Shown: in pieces, positions 1 to 10,173 of the stretch
How the letters are laid out: every line of letters begins with the position of its first letter
Position numbering within the stretch: the first letter of the stretch is position 1
Assembly: GCA_001875255.1 (NCBI GenBank)
Contig: MJAN01000001.1
Span: 372,001-436,000, forward strand
Direction of reading: 5' to 3'
Source of the DNA: Candidatus Sabulitectum silens
Lineage (GTDB): Bacteria > Fermentibacterota > Fermentibacteria > Fermentibacterales > JCC-6
DNA: 64,000 nucleotides
The notes under the pieces: model-generated
The model's input: the letters and a program-made list of their open reading frames with translations, nothing else
What the model was told of the DNA's origin: nothing
Databases searched by the model: none
Position numbers and translations under genes: made by a program

Positions 1-153
1 GACGGAAGGACCATACCAACGGTAATGGAGGTGATCCCCGCAGAAGAGGAAGGGGAGAGCACCACCGTCACATGGTCCGATGTGACATTCAACGGGGGAG
101 TTGACGATGATATCTTCACACTGGCCAATCTTCAGTCCGGGGGGGGACGATAG
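1..153 (+). CDS. Outer-membrane lipoprotein-sorting-like protein, C-terminal end (partial)
   Basis: The window opens inside a gene. The last 50 codons read through to TAG at 151-153 and end in FTLANLQSGGGR. The pattern of a threonine- and tryptophan-containing strand, then N-G-G-V-D-D-D-I-F, then a short tail is the usual end of COG2834 (LolA-like outer membrane lipoprotein-sorting) proteins, which are periplasmic half-barrels that carry lipidated cargo. The gene abuts two FtsX-type permeases and their ATPase, a common arrangement for this family. The assignment rests on about 50 residues and on context, so it is moderate. The N-terminus lies outside the window. Confidence 0.55.
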   Translation, partial: DGRTIPTVMEVIPAEEEGESTTVTWSDVTFNGGVDDDIFTLANLQSGGGR

Positions 154-1417
154 GTGTATCTTCCTGTGAAACTGGCATGGCGTAATGTCTTTCGGGAAAA
201 GCGGCGAACCCTTCTCACCGTTTTCACCATGACCGGCGGTTTTTTCTGGCCAGCGTATCCATAGGCTGGATGAAGGGCTCCTACGAGAACATGATAATGT
301 TCTTTACCTCCGGAAGGACAGGCCAGATACAGGTTCACGGCGAAGGCTACCTGGATGACAGGTCCATCTACAACATGGTGGAAGGGTACAGGAGCCTCGG
401 CGAGGCCATCGGTGAACTGGAGGAAGTGGAGGGATGGGCCCCCAGGATCTACGCCGGGGGCTTCTGGCTTCCCGGGGAGAGAATGCCGGCCCCGGGATCT
501 ACGCCAACTCCGCAGGGGCGGCGGTCATCGGTATCGATCCGGTGCTGGAGGAACGGACCATGTCCTTCTCGAACCGGCTGGTTGAGGGGGAGATGCTTTC
601 CGGCTCACCCGCCGACTCCACACTGTACGGACCCGGCCAGATCATACTGGGCAGGGAACTGGCCCTCATGCTGGATGTGGCCGCAGGGGACTCCCTGGTC
701 CTGTTTTCCCAGGCTGTCGATGGCGGAAGCGCCGACAGGAAGTATTGCGTGACCGGGATCGTTTCCACCGGCAGCGGCGACTTTGACAGGTCTTCAGCAT
801 ACATTTCCCTGGCGGATGCCAGATACTATATGCCATGGGGAACAGCGTTCATGAAATAGCCGTTACAACAGGTTCACTGGGCGCAGTGGAGAAGGTAACG
901 GAGGAGATATCCTCCCTGGCCGGGGACCGGGAGCTATCGGTATCGCCATGGCAGGTGTTCGCCGCGGAATTCTACAACGGAATGCAGGCCGATGAAGCCA
1001 GCCTCAGGATAGTCCTTGGAATAATAATTGGTATGGCTGCCCTGGGCGTTCTGAACACCATACTGATGATGGTCCTGGAACGGCGAAGGGAGTTCGGGGT
1101 GATGAAAGCGATAGGCACCAGACCGGGCAGCATCGTGAAAATGCTTGTGATTGAAGCGAACATCATGGGTTTTTCAGCATTATCCTGGGAAGCCTCCTCG
1201 CCACCGCCGGTCTTCTGTTCTTCTCCAGCCATGGATGGGTTCTGGACCCCCCCTGGATTTCGGAGGTTTCACCTTCAGGGAAATGCTTGCGACAATAACG
1301 CCGGAGTGTTACTGGATCCCCGCTGTGATCGTGATCATGACCGCCTCGGTGGTGAGCCTGCTGCCGGCGCTCAAGGCGGCCAGAACCGACCCTGCCCGAT
1401 CCCTGAGGATGAACTAG
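154..1417 (+). CDS. FtsX/MacB-type ABC transporter permease (frameshifted, repaired)
   Basis: This is an inner-membrane permease of the MacB/LolC superfamily. GTG at 154 follows the previous stop directly and begins VYLPVKLAWRNVFREKRR, the typical amphipathic lead (W-R-N-x-x-R-x-x-R-R-T) into the first membrane helix. A large periplasmic domain follows. The C-terminal part shows the FtsX fold: a helix with GMAALGVLNTILMMVLERRR, then EFGVMKAIGTRPGSI, then two more helices and the ending ALKAARTDPARSLRMN. Reading the whole protein needs five single-base repairs, near 240 (T run), 465, 837, 1172 (T run) and 1250 (C run); each is a missing base. Repaired length is about 421 residues, normal for the family. 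It is followed after 1 base by a paralogous permease, so the two probably form a heterodimer with the ATPase at 2647. Confidence 0.85.
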
Positions 1418-1418
1418 C

Positions 1419-2632
1419 ATGCTTATTAAACTGATACTTATCTCATGGAGATCCGTTCTGAGGAACAAGCGCCGCACGGCGATCACCGGTATGGCCGTGG
1501 GACTGGGCCTCGCCTCACTGATGTTCACCGATGCTCTCTATGCCGGAATGATGGACTACATGCTCCAGGGTTCCACCGAAACCTGGATGGGACATGGCCA
1601 GATCCACGGTGAAGGATTCCATGAGACCGCCCGGGTGACCATCACCATCAGGGACCTTTCCGGGGTGGTCAACCGCCTTGACCGGGATCCAGTTGTCCAG
1701 GCTTACACCGGAAGGCTCATTTCACCGGCTTCACTGGAATCCTCCAGGGAGATGAAGCCGGTTACCCTCATCGGTGTGGACAGGGCAACGGACCCGGAAG
1801 TCACCGGGCTTGAAAACTCCGTGATCCAGGGGAACTACTTCACCGGGGACAGCACCGAAATGATAGTGGGAGAAAAGCTTGCGGAGGATATGGAGCTGAT
1901 CCCCGGGGATATCGCTGTGGTGACCGCAGCCATGGCGGACAGCGGTCTTGCCAGCCAGCTTTTCATAGTGTCAGGCATCTGCCGGTTCGGTTCTGAAAAG
2001 CTGGACGAATACTCGGTATTCGTTAACCTGAGTTCCTCAGAAAACCTCCTGGGCCTCCGGGGGGAACTCCACGAGATAGCATTCCTGCTGCGGTCACCCG
2101 AAATGGCAGCCAACGGGGAGATAACGGATTACGGGGGCCGGGGTAACACCACCATGGGCTGGCCGGAACTGGCTCCCCAGATACACTCCATGACGGGAAT
2201 GGTGGATGTAAGCCTGACGGTGATGTCCATCATTCTCTTTGGACTGGTGCTTTTCGGCATAATAAACTCTTTATTCATGTCCATTTATGAAAGGATGTAT
2301 GAGTTCGGAATAATGAGGGCCGTTGGTACTGGAAGGTCCACGGTGGTATTCCTGGTCCTTCTTGAAGCCTTCTGGCTGGGTGTTTTCGCGGTACTTTTCG
2401 GCTTCCTGGCGGGATGGGGAGTCATTCAGTATTTCGCCGGCGCGGGATAAGCTTCGGGGATTTCGATTTCTCAGGAATAATGTTCGACCAGCCGATATAT
2501 CCCGATTTCCGCTGGGGAAGCCAGTGGATATACCCGCTTTTCACAATTGTTTTCACCACCCTGGCCGGTGTTTATCCGGGCCTCCACGCCGGGGGGCTCA
2601 ACCCGGCCAGGGCGATAAGGAAGAGCCTGTAG
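1419..2632 (+). CDS. FtsX/MacB-type ABC transporter permease, second subunit (one frameshift)
   Basis: ATG at 1419 begins MLIKLILISWRSVLRNKRR, the same lead as the upstream permease, then a membrane helix (TGMAVGLGLASLMFTDALYAG). A periplasmic domain with GHGQIHGEGF resembles the G-x-I-Q-V-H-G-E-G-Y of its neighbour, so the two are paralogues. The FtsX region begins near residue 265 (VDVSLTVMSIILFGLVLFGI) and includes EFGIMRAVGTGRSTV. One missing base near 2445 splits off the last 60 residues, which end GGLNPARAIRKSL. Repaired length is about 404 residues. It sits between its partner permease and the ATPase, within one operon. The transported substrate cannot be read from the sequence; lipoprotein or lipid release to the outer membrane fits the LolA-like gene and the barrel that flank it. 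Confidence 0.87.
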
Positions 2633-2646
2633 GAACAGGAGACCGT

Positions 2647-3342
2647 ATGGAAAATTCACATGTAATAAGAACCCGGGATATCAAGAAGACCTACACGGAC
2701 AACGGAATCCCCGTGGAGGCGGTGAGGGGAATTGACTTCACCCTTGAAAAAGGTGAGTTCACAGCGATAATCGGCCCATCCGGCTCGGGGAAAACCACAT
2801 TCCTGAACCTGGTGGCAGGACTGGATAGTCCCACCGGCGGGGAGGTTGAACTCTCGGGAAAGCTGATCTCCTCCATGACCGGCAGGGAGCTCTCGGACTT
2901 CAGGAGGGACCACATAGGGTTCATCTTCCAGGCATACAATCTCTTCCCGGTCCTTACCGTTGAGGAGAACGTGGAATACATCATGCTCCTGCAGGGTGTG
3001 GGCAAAAGGGAAAGGCACGAAAGGGTAATGGCCATGCTCGATCAGGTCGGTCTTGCGGATATGGCCGGGAGACTTCCATCAAAGCTTTCCGGCGGTCAGC
3101 AGCAGAGGGTTGCCGTGGCCAGGGCCATGGTATCCGAACCGGCTCTGGTGATAGCCGACGAACCAACCGCTAATCTCGATTCATCCACCAGCGGTTCCCT
3201 TCTTGATCTTATGCGGAAGCTCAACGATGAGACCGGAATGACCTTTCTCTTTTCCACCCACGACGAGATCGTAATGGAACGGGCAAGGCGTGTGGTGGTC
3301 ATAAGGGACGGTCTGGTCCACGAAGAGACCGGTGGCGGATGA
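2647..3342 (+). CDS. LolD/MacB-type ABC transporter ATP-binding protein
   Basis: This is a complete 231-residue ATPase and one of the few genes here with no frameshift. The start ATG at 2647 is followed by VIRTRDIKKTY, and the motifs come in order: Walker A GPSGSGKTTFLNLVAGLD, Q-loop FIFQAYNLFPVLTVEENV, signature LSGGQQQRVAVARAM, Walker B ALVIADEPTANLD and the H-loop STHD. The N-L-F-P-x-L-T-V-x-E-N-V stretch is typical of the MacB/LolD/YbbA subfamily, which drives FtsX-fold permeases. It couples ATP hydrolysis at the inner face of the cytoplasmic membrane to the two permeases just upstream. Its stop overlaps the start of the next gene, so it is translationally coupled to the outer-membrane protein. 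Confidence 0.93.
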   Translation: MENSHVIRTRDIKKTYTDNGIPVEAVRGIDFTLEKGEFTAIIGPSGSGKTTFLNLVAGLDSPTGGEVELSGKLISSMTGRELSDFRRDHIGFIFQAYNLFPVLTVEENVEYIMLLQGVGKRERHERVMAMLDQVGLADMAGRLPSKLSGGQQQRVAVARAMVSEPALVIADEPTANLDSSTSGSLLDLMRKLNDETGMTFLFSTHDEIVMERARRVVVIRDGLVHEETGGG

Positions 3343-4437
3343 GGCTCTTGCCTGGGTCCCTGTCCTCTGCTCGGCGGCTATGTGTATCACCGGTGTCTTC
3401 AAGCCGGCCCTGAGTGTTGGAGAGGATTCCTGGCATTCCTCATTCACCGGAAGGTTCTCCCGGGTATGGAATCCCGATTTTGCCAGGCTGGAGGTGGCAT
3501 GGGAACTCATCCCTTCAGTGGGTGACCCGGCCCTTCAGGGTTCCACCTTGACAGCTGACTTCCGAATACTGGACTTCTCCTCCAGGCTCTTCCCCGGTGA
3601 ATGGAAGGGTGACGAGAACTTCAGCCTTATCCACGATCTTGACAGGCTGAACCTTCGATCCTTCCCTGGGAAGTTCAGTATCACCGCCGGGCGCCAGGCG
3701 ATTTTCTGGGGTGTTTCGAAAACGGTGAGCCCCACGGATTTCATTGCTCCGTACCCTTATGGTACAATAGATACCGAGTACCGAGCCGGTGTTGACGGGA
3801 TACGGGTCAGCTACTCCATGGGTATGATGTCCGAGTTGGAGGCCGGTATGGTCTTCAGTGAAAATGCAGAGGATAATGGGCTGTGGCTCCGTGGCAGATT
3901 CTATGCTCTCAGCACCGATATGGTGGTACTTGGAGCACAGGTCAGGGGAACTTCCATGGCTGGAGGCAGCCTGAACAGAGCCCTGGGCGGTGCCGCGGTC
4001 TGGGTGGAAGGGCTTTACTCGCGACACGACCCCCTGGAGGAGTGGTGGACTCTGTCCTCCGGTGTGGAGAGAAGTTTTTTTCAGAGCAGACTGTACGGTT
4101 TCCTGGAGTATCACCACAACTCCGCCGGGGTTCCTGAAGAGGCCATGTACATTCCAAACACTGATTCCGCCGCATACACTGAGGGAATGGTTTATCTACA
4201 GGCCGAGAACTATGCCGCTGCGGGACTTTCCTACCAGGCAAGTCCCCTTGTTGCTCTTTCAGCGGGACTGTTTCTGAACGCCGACGATGGCTCAGCGAGG
4301 GCAGATATGGAAATGGAGCGGAGCCTTCGAACAACACCGTTGTCAGAACCGGTGTCAGCGGCGGGTCCGGATCCGATGGGAGCGAGTTTTCAAAGGTGCC
4401 CCTTTCCTTCCATATCGTTTATTCCCTCTATTTTTAA
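3339..4437 (+). CDS. Outer-membrane beta-barrel protein of the ABC export cluster (frameshifted)
   Basis: ATG at 3339 overlaps the ATPase stop (ATGA) and would start MRLL; one base missing near 3350 then gives WVPVLCSAAMCITGVFKPA, a plausible signal peptide. The body is rich in alternating strands (LEVAWELIP, FSITAGRQAIFWGVS, LYGFLEYHHNSAGVP, AAGLSYQASPLVALSAGLFL), typical of an outer-membrane barrel. A second missing base near 4310 leads to the true end, SFHIVYSLYF at 4437, a C-terminal aromatic strand as required for BAM-dependent insertion. The G-R-Q-x-I-x-W-G motif occurs in DUF1302-like and related porins. Repaired length is about 366 residues. Its place behind the permeases suggests it is either the cargo or the outer-membrane end of the system; that is inference. 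Confidence 0.75.
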
Positions 4438-4442
4438 GAAGC

Positions 4443-6222
4443 TCAGCCCAGTCCCAGTACTTCCAGGTTCCAGAGACGTTCCAGCTCCGGGTTCGAGAAG
4501 AAGACTAGATGAGGTGCACTGGCATGGAGTGCGGACAGTTCCGCAAGATCCTGGATACCCTGCATGAGAAGGCCGGTCTCTCCCCCTGGAAGGGCAGTGG
4601 GCTCCTTGCTTCGCACCACCGTTACCGCGGCTCTGGAACATTCCTCAAGCCAGCTCTCGCCGGCATCGGGACCGGCTATGACAGCGAGCCTCATAAGCGG
4701 ACTAACACCGTATATCCTCGCCCTTGCGGTTTCATAGCACGGGGGTCCCTGGAGATCCTCCAGCATATCCAGCAGGTCAAGGGGGAACATGGTAGAAGAA
4801 TCTATAACCACATCCAGGGGGCAGTAGGGGTCACTGGCGCGCCGGAGGGCCACCCTGTTGACTATCTCATCCCTGTGAGCCCATGGATCCGGAGTAACGA
4901 TCCTCAGGACTCCGTGTCTGACAGATCCTGGGGGCGCTGATGTCGGCCCACCGGGAGTGAAGACTTCCATTCCGGGAAAACCGTCGCAGAGAACCGGTCT
5001 GGGTGGAGGATCGGCATCGTATCCCACTATGTCCGAAACCCGTTCTCTGGCCGCCAGAAGGTGCTCCAGTGTGTGACTGCCCGACCGGGTGACCTGGTAG
5101 GGAGGCGTGTCATCGAAGGAGATCGAAAGCGAACCGGCCCTGGCCCGGAGTTCAGTTCCCGGCAGAACCGAAAGAAGGAAGGTCTGCACCTGCTCCTCGA
5201 GGCCCATTTTCGTGATTTCCTCCGCGGCCATTACGATGCTGTCCGGGTGATCTCCGGGAAGACCCAGTATGAGGTCAATGACAGGTGTAATGCCGCTGTT
5301 GTGGAGAACACCTGCTCCCCTGAGAATAGCCCCGGGACTGCCCCCCCTGCCGATACTCCTGAGAACATCGGCATTCGCTGTCTGAAGACCGACCTCCAGG
5401 CTGTGGAATCCTGCTTTCTTCAGGCTTTTGCCGTGGAATCCGTTATGGAAAGGTCGCCCCTCACCTCGGCGAAACAGCGCATATCCAGTTCAGCCATTCC
5501 CGATAGAAGGGGGTCGAGGTCCGGTCTGGCGTTGAAGGTGGGATCCAGGAACACCAGTTCCCCGGCTCCCTTTTCTTTCAGCATTCGTATTCTTTTCAGT
5601 GCGGATTTCGCTGCGATTATCCTTGGCAGGGGAGAAGTTCTTCTATAGGAGCAGTAGAGGCAGCCGCAGCCGCAGCCCCGCTGGGTTTCCACATGTGCGG
5701 AACCCCGGGGGAGATGGTAAGGTGACCGGTTTCATATGGGTCCGGCCACCGGTCCGGCGGCAGTGTATCTGTGAAGGGACCTATGAACCTTTTGCCGGAG
5801 CTGATCAAACCGGCCAGGCTTTCCCTGTGGAGAACGGTTTCAGCCAAGGATTCTCCCTCCCCTGTCACGAAAAGATCAACTGCGGAGTCCTTGAGGAGGG
5901 AGTGGTTGTCCCGGGTGACCTCCGGGCCACCGGCCACCGTCAGAACATCCCGCCGGTGTTCCCTGTACTTCCTCAGAAGGTTCAGGGTCCTCTCCCTGTT
6001 CCACATATAGAGGGTTACCCCTATGATTCCGGGGTTCCTTTCCAGCAGAGCCGTGAGTAAACCGCTGTCACCCAGGGAATCCAGAAGGTGTTCCGGAAAG
6101 ACGGAATCAGGTGGAAGCCCCGCCGCTGCGGCCAGTCTGGCCGGCGCCAGGGGAACATTGCCGGTGGGTTCCCAGGCTGTTCCAGGATGCAGGGGCAGCT
6201 GAAGGAGCTGGACAGGGTTCAA
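4443..6222 (-). CDS. B12-binding-domain radical SAM protein (frameshifted)
   Basis: The N-terminal third has the cobalamin-binding Rossmann pattern of PF02310: GIIGVTLYMWNRERTLNLL, then TVAGGPEVTRDN, then VDLFVTGEGESLAE. The radical SAM core follows with CGCGCLYCSYRR, that is CX3CX2C ligating the 4Fe-4S cluster that cleaves S-adenosylmethionine. Next come GELVFLDPTFNARPDL, HSLEVGLQTANADVLRSIGR and DLILGLPGD, all core barrel elements. At least three missing bases break it, near 5690, 5430 and 5345. Repaired length is about 594 residues. The start is taken as TTG at 6222, two bases after the upstream stop. Proteins with this layout (COG1032) carry out methylations and other radical reactions; the substrate is not identifiable. 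It ends 6 bases from the convergent barrel gene. Confidence 0.85.
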
Positions 6223-6224
6223 GG

Positions 6225-7019
6225 CTACAGAGGGGCGAAGCTGGTTATACCGAAGCCTATCATTCCCGTGATGAGAAGGAATGAGGCAGTCCAGAGAACA
6301 TGGGCAAGGGGATGGTGTTCCCGGGAAGCAAGCCTTTTCACCACGAGAAGCCCCGAGGTCTGAAGCAGGATAGAGACTCCGAGAAGGACTGATATGGCCG
6401 AGAGACCGGTGATCAGCGCTATGCCGGACAGGCCGGCAAGACCGGGAAGGATGGACTTTCTGGAGGTCCTCACTGCCCAGGCCTCGGATTCGGCCAGAGG
6501 AGGAAAGGCGGTGAAGGGGAGGGAGTGTTCTTTGGCGAAGTATTTCACCCAGTACGATATTGAGAACGAGGCGCATACCATGACCATCACGGTGTAAAGT
6601 ACCCCGCCGGCCAGGGCCAGGAAAGCCCGGGGTGTGAGATCTGCTCTCTGAACGGAGTTCTCCGGAAGGGGGAGAAGGAGAAAAAGCAACAGCAGAACCG
6701 CTTCTATCAGCTGAAGGACACCGAGAACGGACCAGGCGGCGAGTATCCTTCTGCCGAACAGCCTTGCCAGCTGGAGTCCGGCGAGGATCATGGCCATCTG
6801 TCCCTGTGCCAGGGCCGGGTTACCCGCCGGCGTTGAGAGAAGGAGGGCTATGAGAAGCAGTTCCACCAGACGCAGGACATCCAGGGTGTCCGTTGTTCGT
6901 CTGCCCTCGCCGCCTTCCATTGGAGAGGATGGCAGGGCATTCCTCCGCTTCATCCTTCTGTAAATGAGCTCCTCGATGGCAAAGACCGCCATGGCCAGCA
7001 GAGCGAGAACGTTATGCAA
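6225..7019 (-). CDS. Polytopic membrane protein of unknown function
   Basis: This intact 264-residue protein starts with TTG at 7019, overlapping the MFS gene's stop by 8 bases, and stops two bases before the radical SAM gene. I count about seven hydrophobic segments: residues 2-17, 45-65, 73-95, 99-120, 133-157, 193-215 and 238-258. A short charged loop (about residues 21-45) follows the first helix, and a longer hydrophilic loop (YFAKEHSLPFTAFPPLAESEAW in part) precedes the sixth. I do not recognise the family. Its position between a transporter and a radical SAM enzyme in one minus-strand operon suggests a shared envelope or transport role, but nothing more specific can be supported. Confidence 0.7.
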   Translation of the reverse strand: MHNVLALLAMAVFAIEELIYRRMKRRNALPSSPMEGGEGRRTTDTLDVLRLVELLLIALLLSTPAGNPALAQGQMAMILAGLQLARLFGRRILAAWSVLGVLQLIEAVLLLLFLLLPLPENSVQRADLTPRAFLALAGGVLYTVMVMVCASFSISYWVKYFAKEHSLPFTAFPPLAESEAWAVRTSRKSILPGLAGLSGIALITGLSAISVLLGVSILLQTSGLLVVKRLASREHHPLAHVLWTASFLLITGMIGFGITSFAPL

Positions 7020-8291
7020 TTCTCTCTTCCTTCACTGCAAGAAGCACCAGAGCTCCTGCTACGAAAAGGACCGATATGGCCAGGATGGAGTTCCTGGTGC
7101 TTCCGGTCAGATCACCTATCACCGCGAACATAAGGGGTCCGGCTATGCTTGCGAAACGTGAGGAAATGGAGAAGAAGCCGAAGTACTCCGATGACTGTTC
7201 CGAAGGGATGAGACGGGAATAGAAAGAGCGGCTTATCGCCTGAATTCCCCCTGCAGGAGGCCCACCGAACCGGCCAGGATCCAGAACTGCCACGATTGCG
7301 TCATTTTCCAGGCATAGAGGACAATTGCCGTATAACCGGCTATTCCTGCGAGAATGGAGCCCTTCGCCCCGACTTTTTTCGCTAACCGGCCGTAAAGAAG
7401 GAACCTGGAACACCGATGAACTGGGTTAGAAGAAGGGCACCGATGAGGTCGGATGTTCCCAGTCCCAGCTCGGCCTTGCCGAAAACCGTGGCCATGAGGA
7501 TGACCGTTTGAACACCGTCGTTGTAAAGGAGAAAGGCAACCAGGAACTTCATGGCATTCCTGTGGCCGCGGATGTTCCTGAAGGTAACCGCCAGTGCTTT
7601 CAAACCGCCCTTCAGGGATTCCTGGAAGCTCAGCCCCGCTGTCTTCGCCTCACCCTGGGGACCCTGCGGAAAAGAGGGATGGAAAAAACAGCCCACCAGA
7701 GGGCAACCGAAAGAAAACTCAGCTTTACCGCCGAATCCCCCGGGGGGAGGCCGAAAAGGTCCGGTTTCCTTATCATGAGAAGGTTAATGGCCAGAAGGAG
7801 CCCTCCACCCAGATAACCCATGGCATATCCCCTGGAACTCACCGCGTCCCGCCTTTCAGGGGGGTGGCGTGGACCAGGAGTGAATTGTAGAAAACATTCG
7901 CCCCGGCGAAACCCAGCTGCCCCAGGATAACCATGAGCAGTGTGAACACCACTCTGCCCGGTCCGCTGAAGGCCAGCATTGCCGAGGCAAGTACACCCAC
8001 GGCTGTCATTATGCCAAGGAAGAGCTTGCGTTTGCCTCCGGCGTCGGCGGCGGCGCCGAACACAGGTGCTCCAACGGCGACAAGGAAGGCTGCCAGGGCC
8101 ATTGAGTAGCCCCATAGCGACTGGGAACCGGATACTATTGTGGTGCCGAAGAAGGTCAGCGTCACAGGATCGGAGCCGCAGACCACCCCGGCGAAGAAGG
8201 CGGGCAGGACCGCGGCGACTATTGTGGTGACGAAGGCGGAATTCGCCCAGTCATACATGCACCAGGCGTTTTCCGCTGGCGTGAATTTCAT
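7012..8291 (-). CDS. Major facilitator transporter, UMF1/Atg22-like (frameshifted)
   Basis: The start ATG at 8291 gives MKFTPAENAWCMYDWANSAF, and W-x-x-Y-D-W-A-N-S-A-F is the hallmark of the UMF1 (Atg22-like) branch of the major facilitator superfamily. The cytoplasmic loop after helix 2 carries GAPVFGAAADAGGKRK, and HATPLKGG with SSRGYAMGYLGGGLLLAINL marks the helix 4-5 region. Later parts include LYNDGVQTVILMATVFG and QAISRSFYSRLIPSEQSSEYFGFFSI, also typical. At least four frameshifts are needed to join the pieces, near 7845, 7690, 7390 and 7250. Repaired length is about 427 residues with twelve helices expected. The substrate of bacterial members is mostly unknown. It heads the minus-strand operon and is divergent from pckA with about 134 bases between starts. 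Confidence 0.85.
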
Positions 8292-8425
8292 ACCGGCACA
8301 CTCTCCCCTCTCTCCATTCACCGAACATAATCCACCGCTTCTTCTCCGGCACTTCCTTCGGAGATTCACTTCTGCTATGATTCATGGTCAATTTTTTCTA
8401 CAGAATAGAGCAAGAGGGGTGCAAG

Positions 8426-10080
8426 ATGTCTCTGTTGGAAGACCTTAACGGTCTGCTTGCCGGAAAAGATGGTTCAGTAAGGAACAATATTCCCAGAAGG
8501 GAGATGATCAAAGCCGCAGTTGACCGCAGGGAAGCCCTGGTCATGCAGTGCGGTGCCCTGGCAACATGGACCCGCACAGAATCCACAGGAAGAAGCCCTA
8601 AGGATACCGTGATGGTCAAACGGGAATCCAGCATGCTGAACATAGACTGGACCAGCCCGAACAACCTGCCGGTGGACGAGGAAACCTTCGACATGGTCTG
8701 GCAGGACGCTCTGGAGATACTGGGTCGTCGTGATGAGATTTTCATCACCGACCGTGTCATAGGAGCCGATCCAAAGTACGCCCTTCCCGTAAGGCTGGTT
8801 ACCGATACCGCACTTACCGCCCTCTTCACCGACAATATGTTCCGCCCGGTGAACGAGGAGGCGAAACTTCGATCCATCTTCAGGGACCGGGGCTTTACCC
8901 TTTTGGCCCTTCCCCATGACAAACTTGATAATTCCAGGTACTCCGGCCGGCTCAGGGAGAACCCTGAGCTAAAGGGCCCGTCCAACATGATCGTGGCCAT
9001 GGATATGGACAGAAGGCTGGGCATCGTGTACGGCAGTGCCTACTGCGGAAGCATCAAGAAGCTGATGTTCACGGTGATGAACTATATGCTTCCCCCGGAG
9101 GGGATACTCCCCATTCACTGCAGCGCCAACGAGGGGAAGGACGGCGACAGTGCCCTTCTTCTTGGTCTTTCAGGAACCGGAAAGACCACCCTCAGCGCCG
9201 ACCCTTCAAGGGCACTTCTCGGCGACGACGAACACGGCTGGAGCAATGACGGAATAGCGAATTTCGAGAACGGCTGCTATGCGAAGCTCATAAATCTCAA
9301 CGCCGAGAAGGAACCGGAGATATTCTCCGCCTGCTTCCACGAAGACCACTACCTTGATCACGGCTCCATAATCGAAAATGTCATGGTCTATCCGAAGGGG
9401 GACTTCGACCTCTTCGACGATGCCTACACTCCCAACAGCAGGGGTTCCTATCCCCTGCGCTACCTCTCCAACATCAAGGAAGCCTCCGTGTCCGGTCACC
9501 CCCGGACGATACTTTTCCTTACCGCCGACGCAAACGGTGTTATTCCCCCGGTGTCCAAGCTCACCCGGGAGCAGGCCATGCTCTGGTTCCTGATGGGTTA
9601 CACAAGCAAGCTGGCCGGAACCGAGACCGGCATAAAGGAACCGGTCAGCACCTTCTCCAGATTTTTCGGACAGCCCTTCATGCCCAGGGTACCTGAAGCC
9701 TACGCCGATCTTCTGGGGAAAAGCTCGACAAGTTCGGAACAGAGGTTTACCTGATCAATACCGGATGGACCGGAGGACCCTACGGCGAAGGCCACAGGAT
9801 AGACCTCCCCCTGACCAGGAAAATGGTTGACGCCTGCCTCACTGGCTCCATCGAGGGGTCAAAGATGAAAAAGGATCCCTATTTCAAGGTCATGGTCCCC
9901 CAGAGCTGCCCGGGAATAGAGGACAGCGATATGCTGGAGCCCGGTAATACCTGGAGCAGCCGCGAGGCCTACGAGGCAAGGGCCCTCAGGCTTGCCGGAG
10001 AGTTTGCCGACCACTTCCGGAAGGCCTACGGCAGACAGAACATTTCCCATGAAATAGCCGCGGAGTGCCCGGGAATGTAG
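8426..10080 (+). CDS. pckA: Phosphoenolpyruvate carboxykinase (ATP)
   Basis: This enzyme interconverts oxaloacetate plus ATP with PEP, CO2 and ADP in the cytoplasm. ATG at 8426 has a good ribosome site (AGAGGGG) seven bases ahead. Family landmarks in order are TRTESTGRSPKDTVMVK near residue 47, the phosphate loop GLSGTGKTTLSADP near residue 248, the metal-binding LLGDDEHGWSNDGIANFENG, and IKEPVSTFSRFFGQPFMPR. One missing base near 9720 separates the last 120 residues, which continue with YLINTGWTGGPYGEGHRIDL. Repaired length is about 551 residues, normal for the ATP-dependent type. With ppdK at 26736 it gives the cell reversible PEP/pyruvate/oxaloacetate interconversion. A hairpin after the stop may end the transcript. 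Confidence 0.95.
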
Positions 10081-10101
10081 TGTGAACGGATCCTGAAGGA
10101 G

Positions 10102-10126
10102 TACCCCCGGAGCCATGCCGGGGGTA
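10102..10126 (+). terminator. Hairpin after pckA, possible terminator
   Basis: A perfect 9-bp stem, TACCCCCGG paired with CCGGGGGTA, encloses a 7-base loop 21 bases after the pckA stop. The following TTATCTTAT is only weakly T-rich, so this may be an attenuating or mRNA-stabilising hairpin instead of a strong intrinsic terminator. Confidence 0.5.
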
Positions 10127-10173
10127 TTATCTTATGGAGGAATCGTTTTTACTTGAAATCCGGGGGTGATGTG

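Noticed and set aside
132-338. Many open frames on the opposite strand of every gene, some longer than 200 residues (for example 39308-40423 and 62594-63325, minus strand)
   Set aside because: They shadow real genes in GC-rich DNA, have no ribosome sites or family motifs, and their composition is biased as expected for antisense frames.
154-1417. Pseudogenes or programmed frameshifting in the permease and other broken genes
   Set aside because: There are too many sites, in unrelated genes, with no slippery-sequence-plus-hairpin pattern in common and no in-frame decay; sequence error is simpler.
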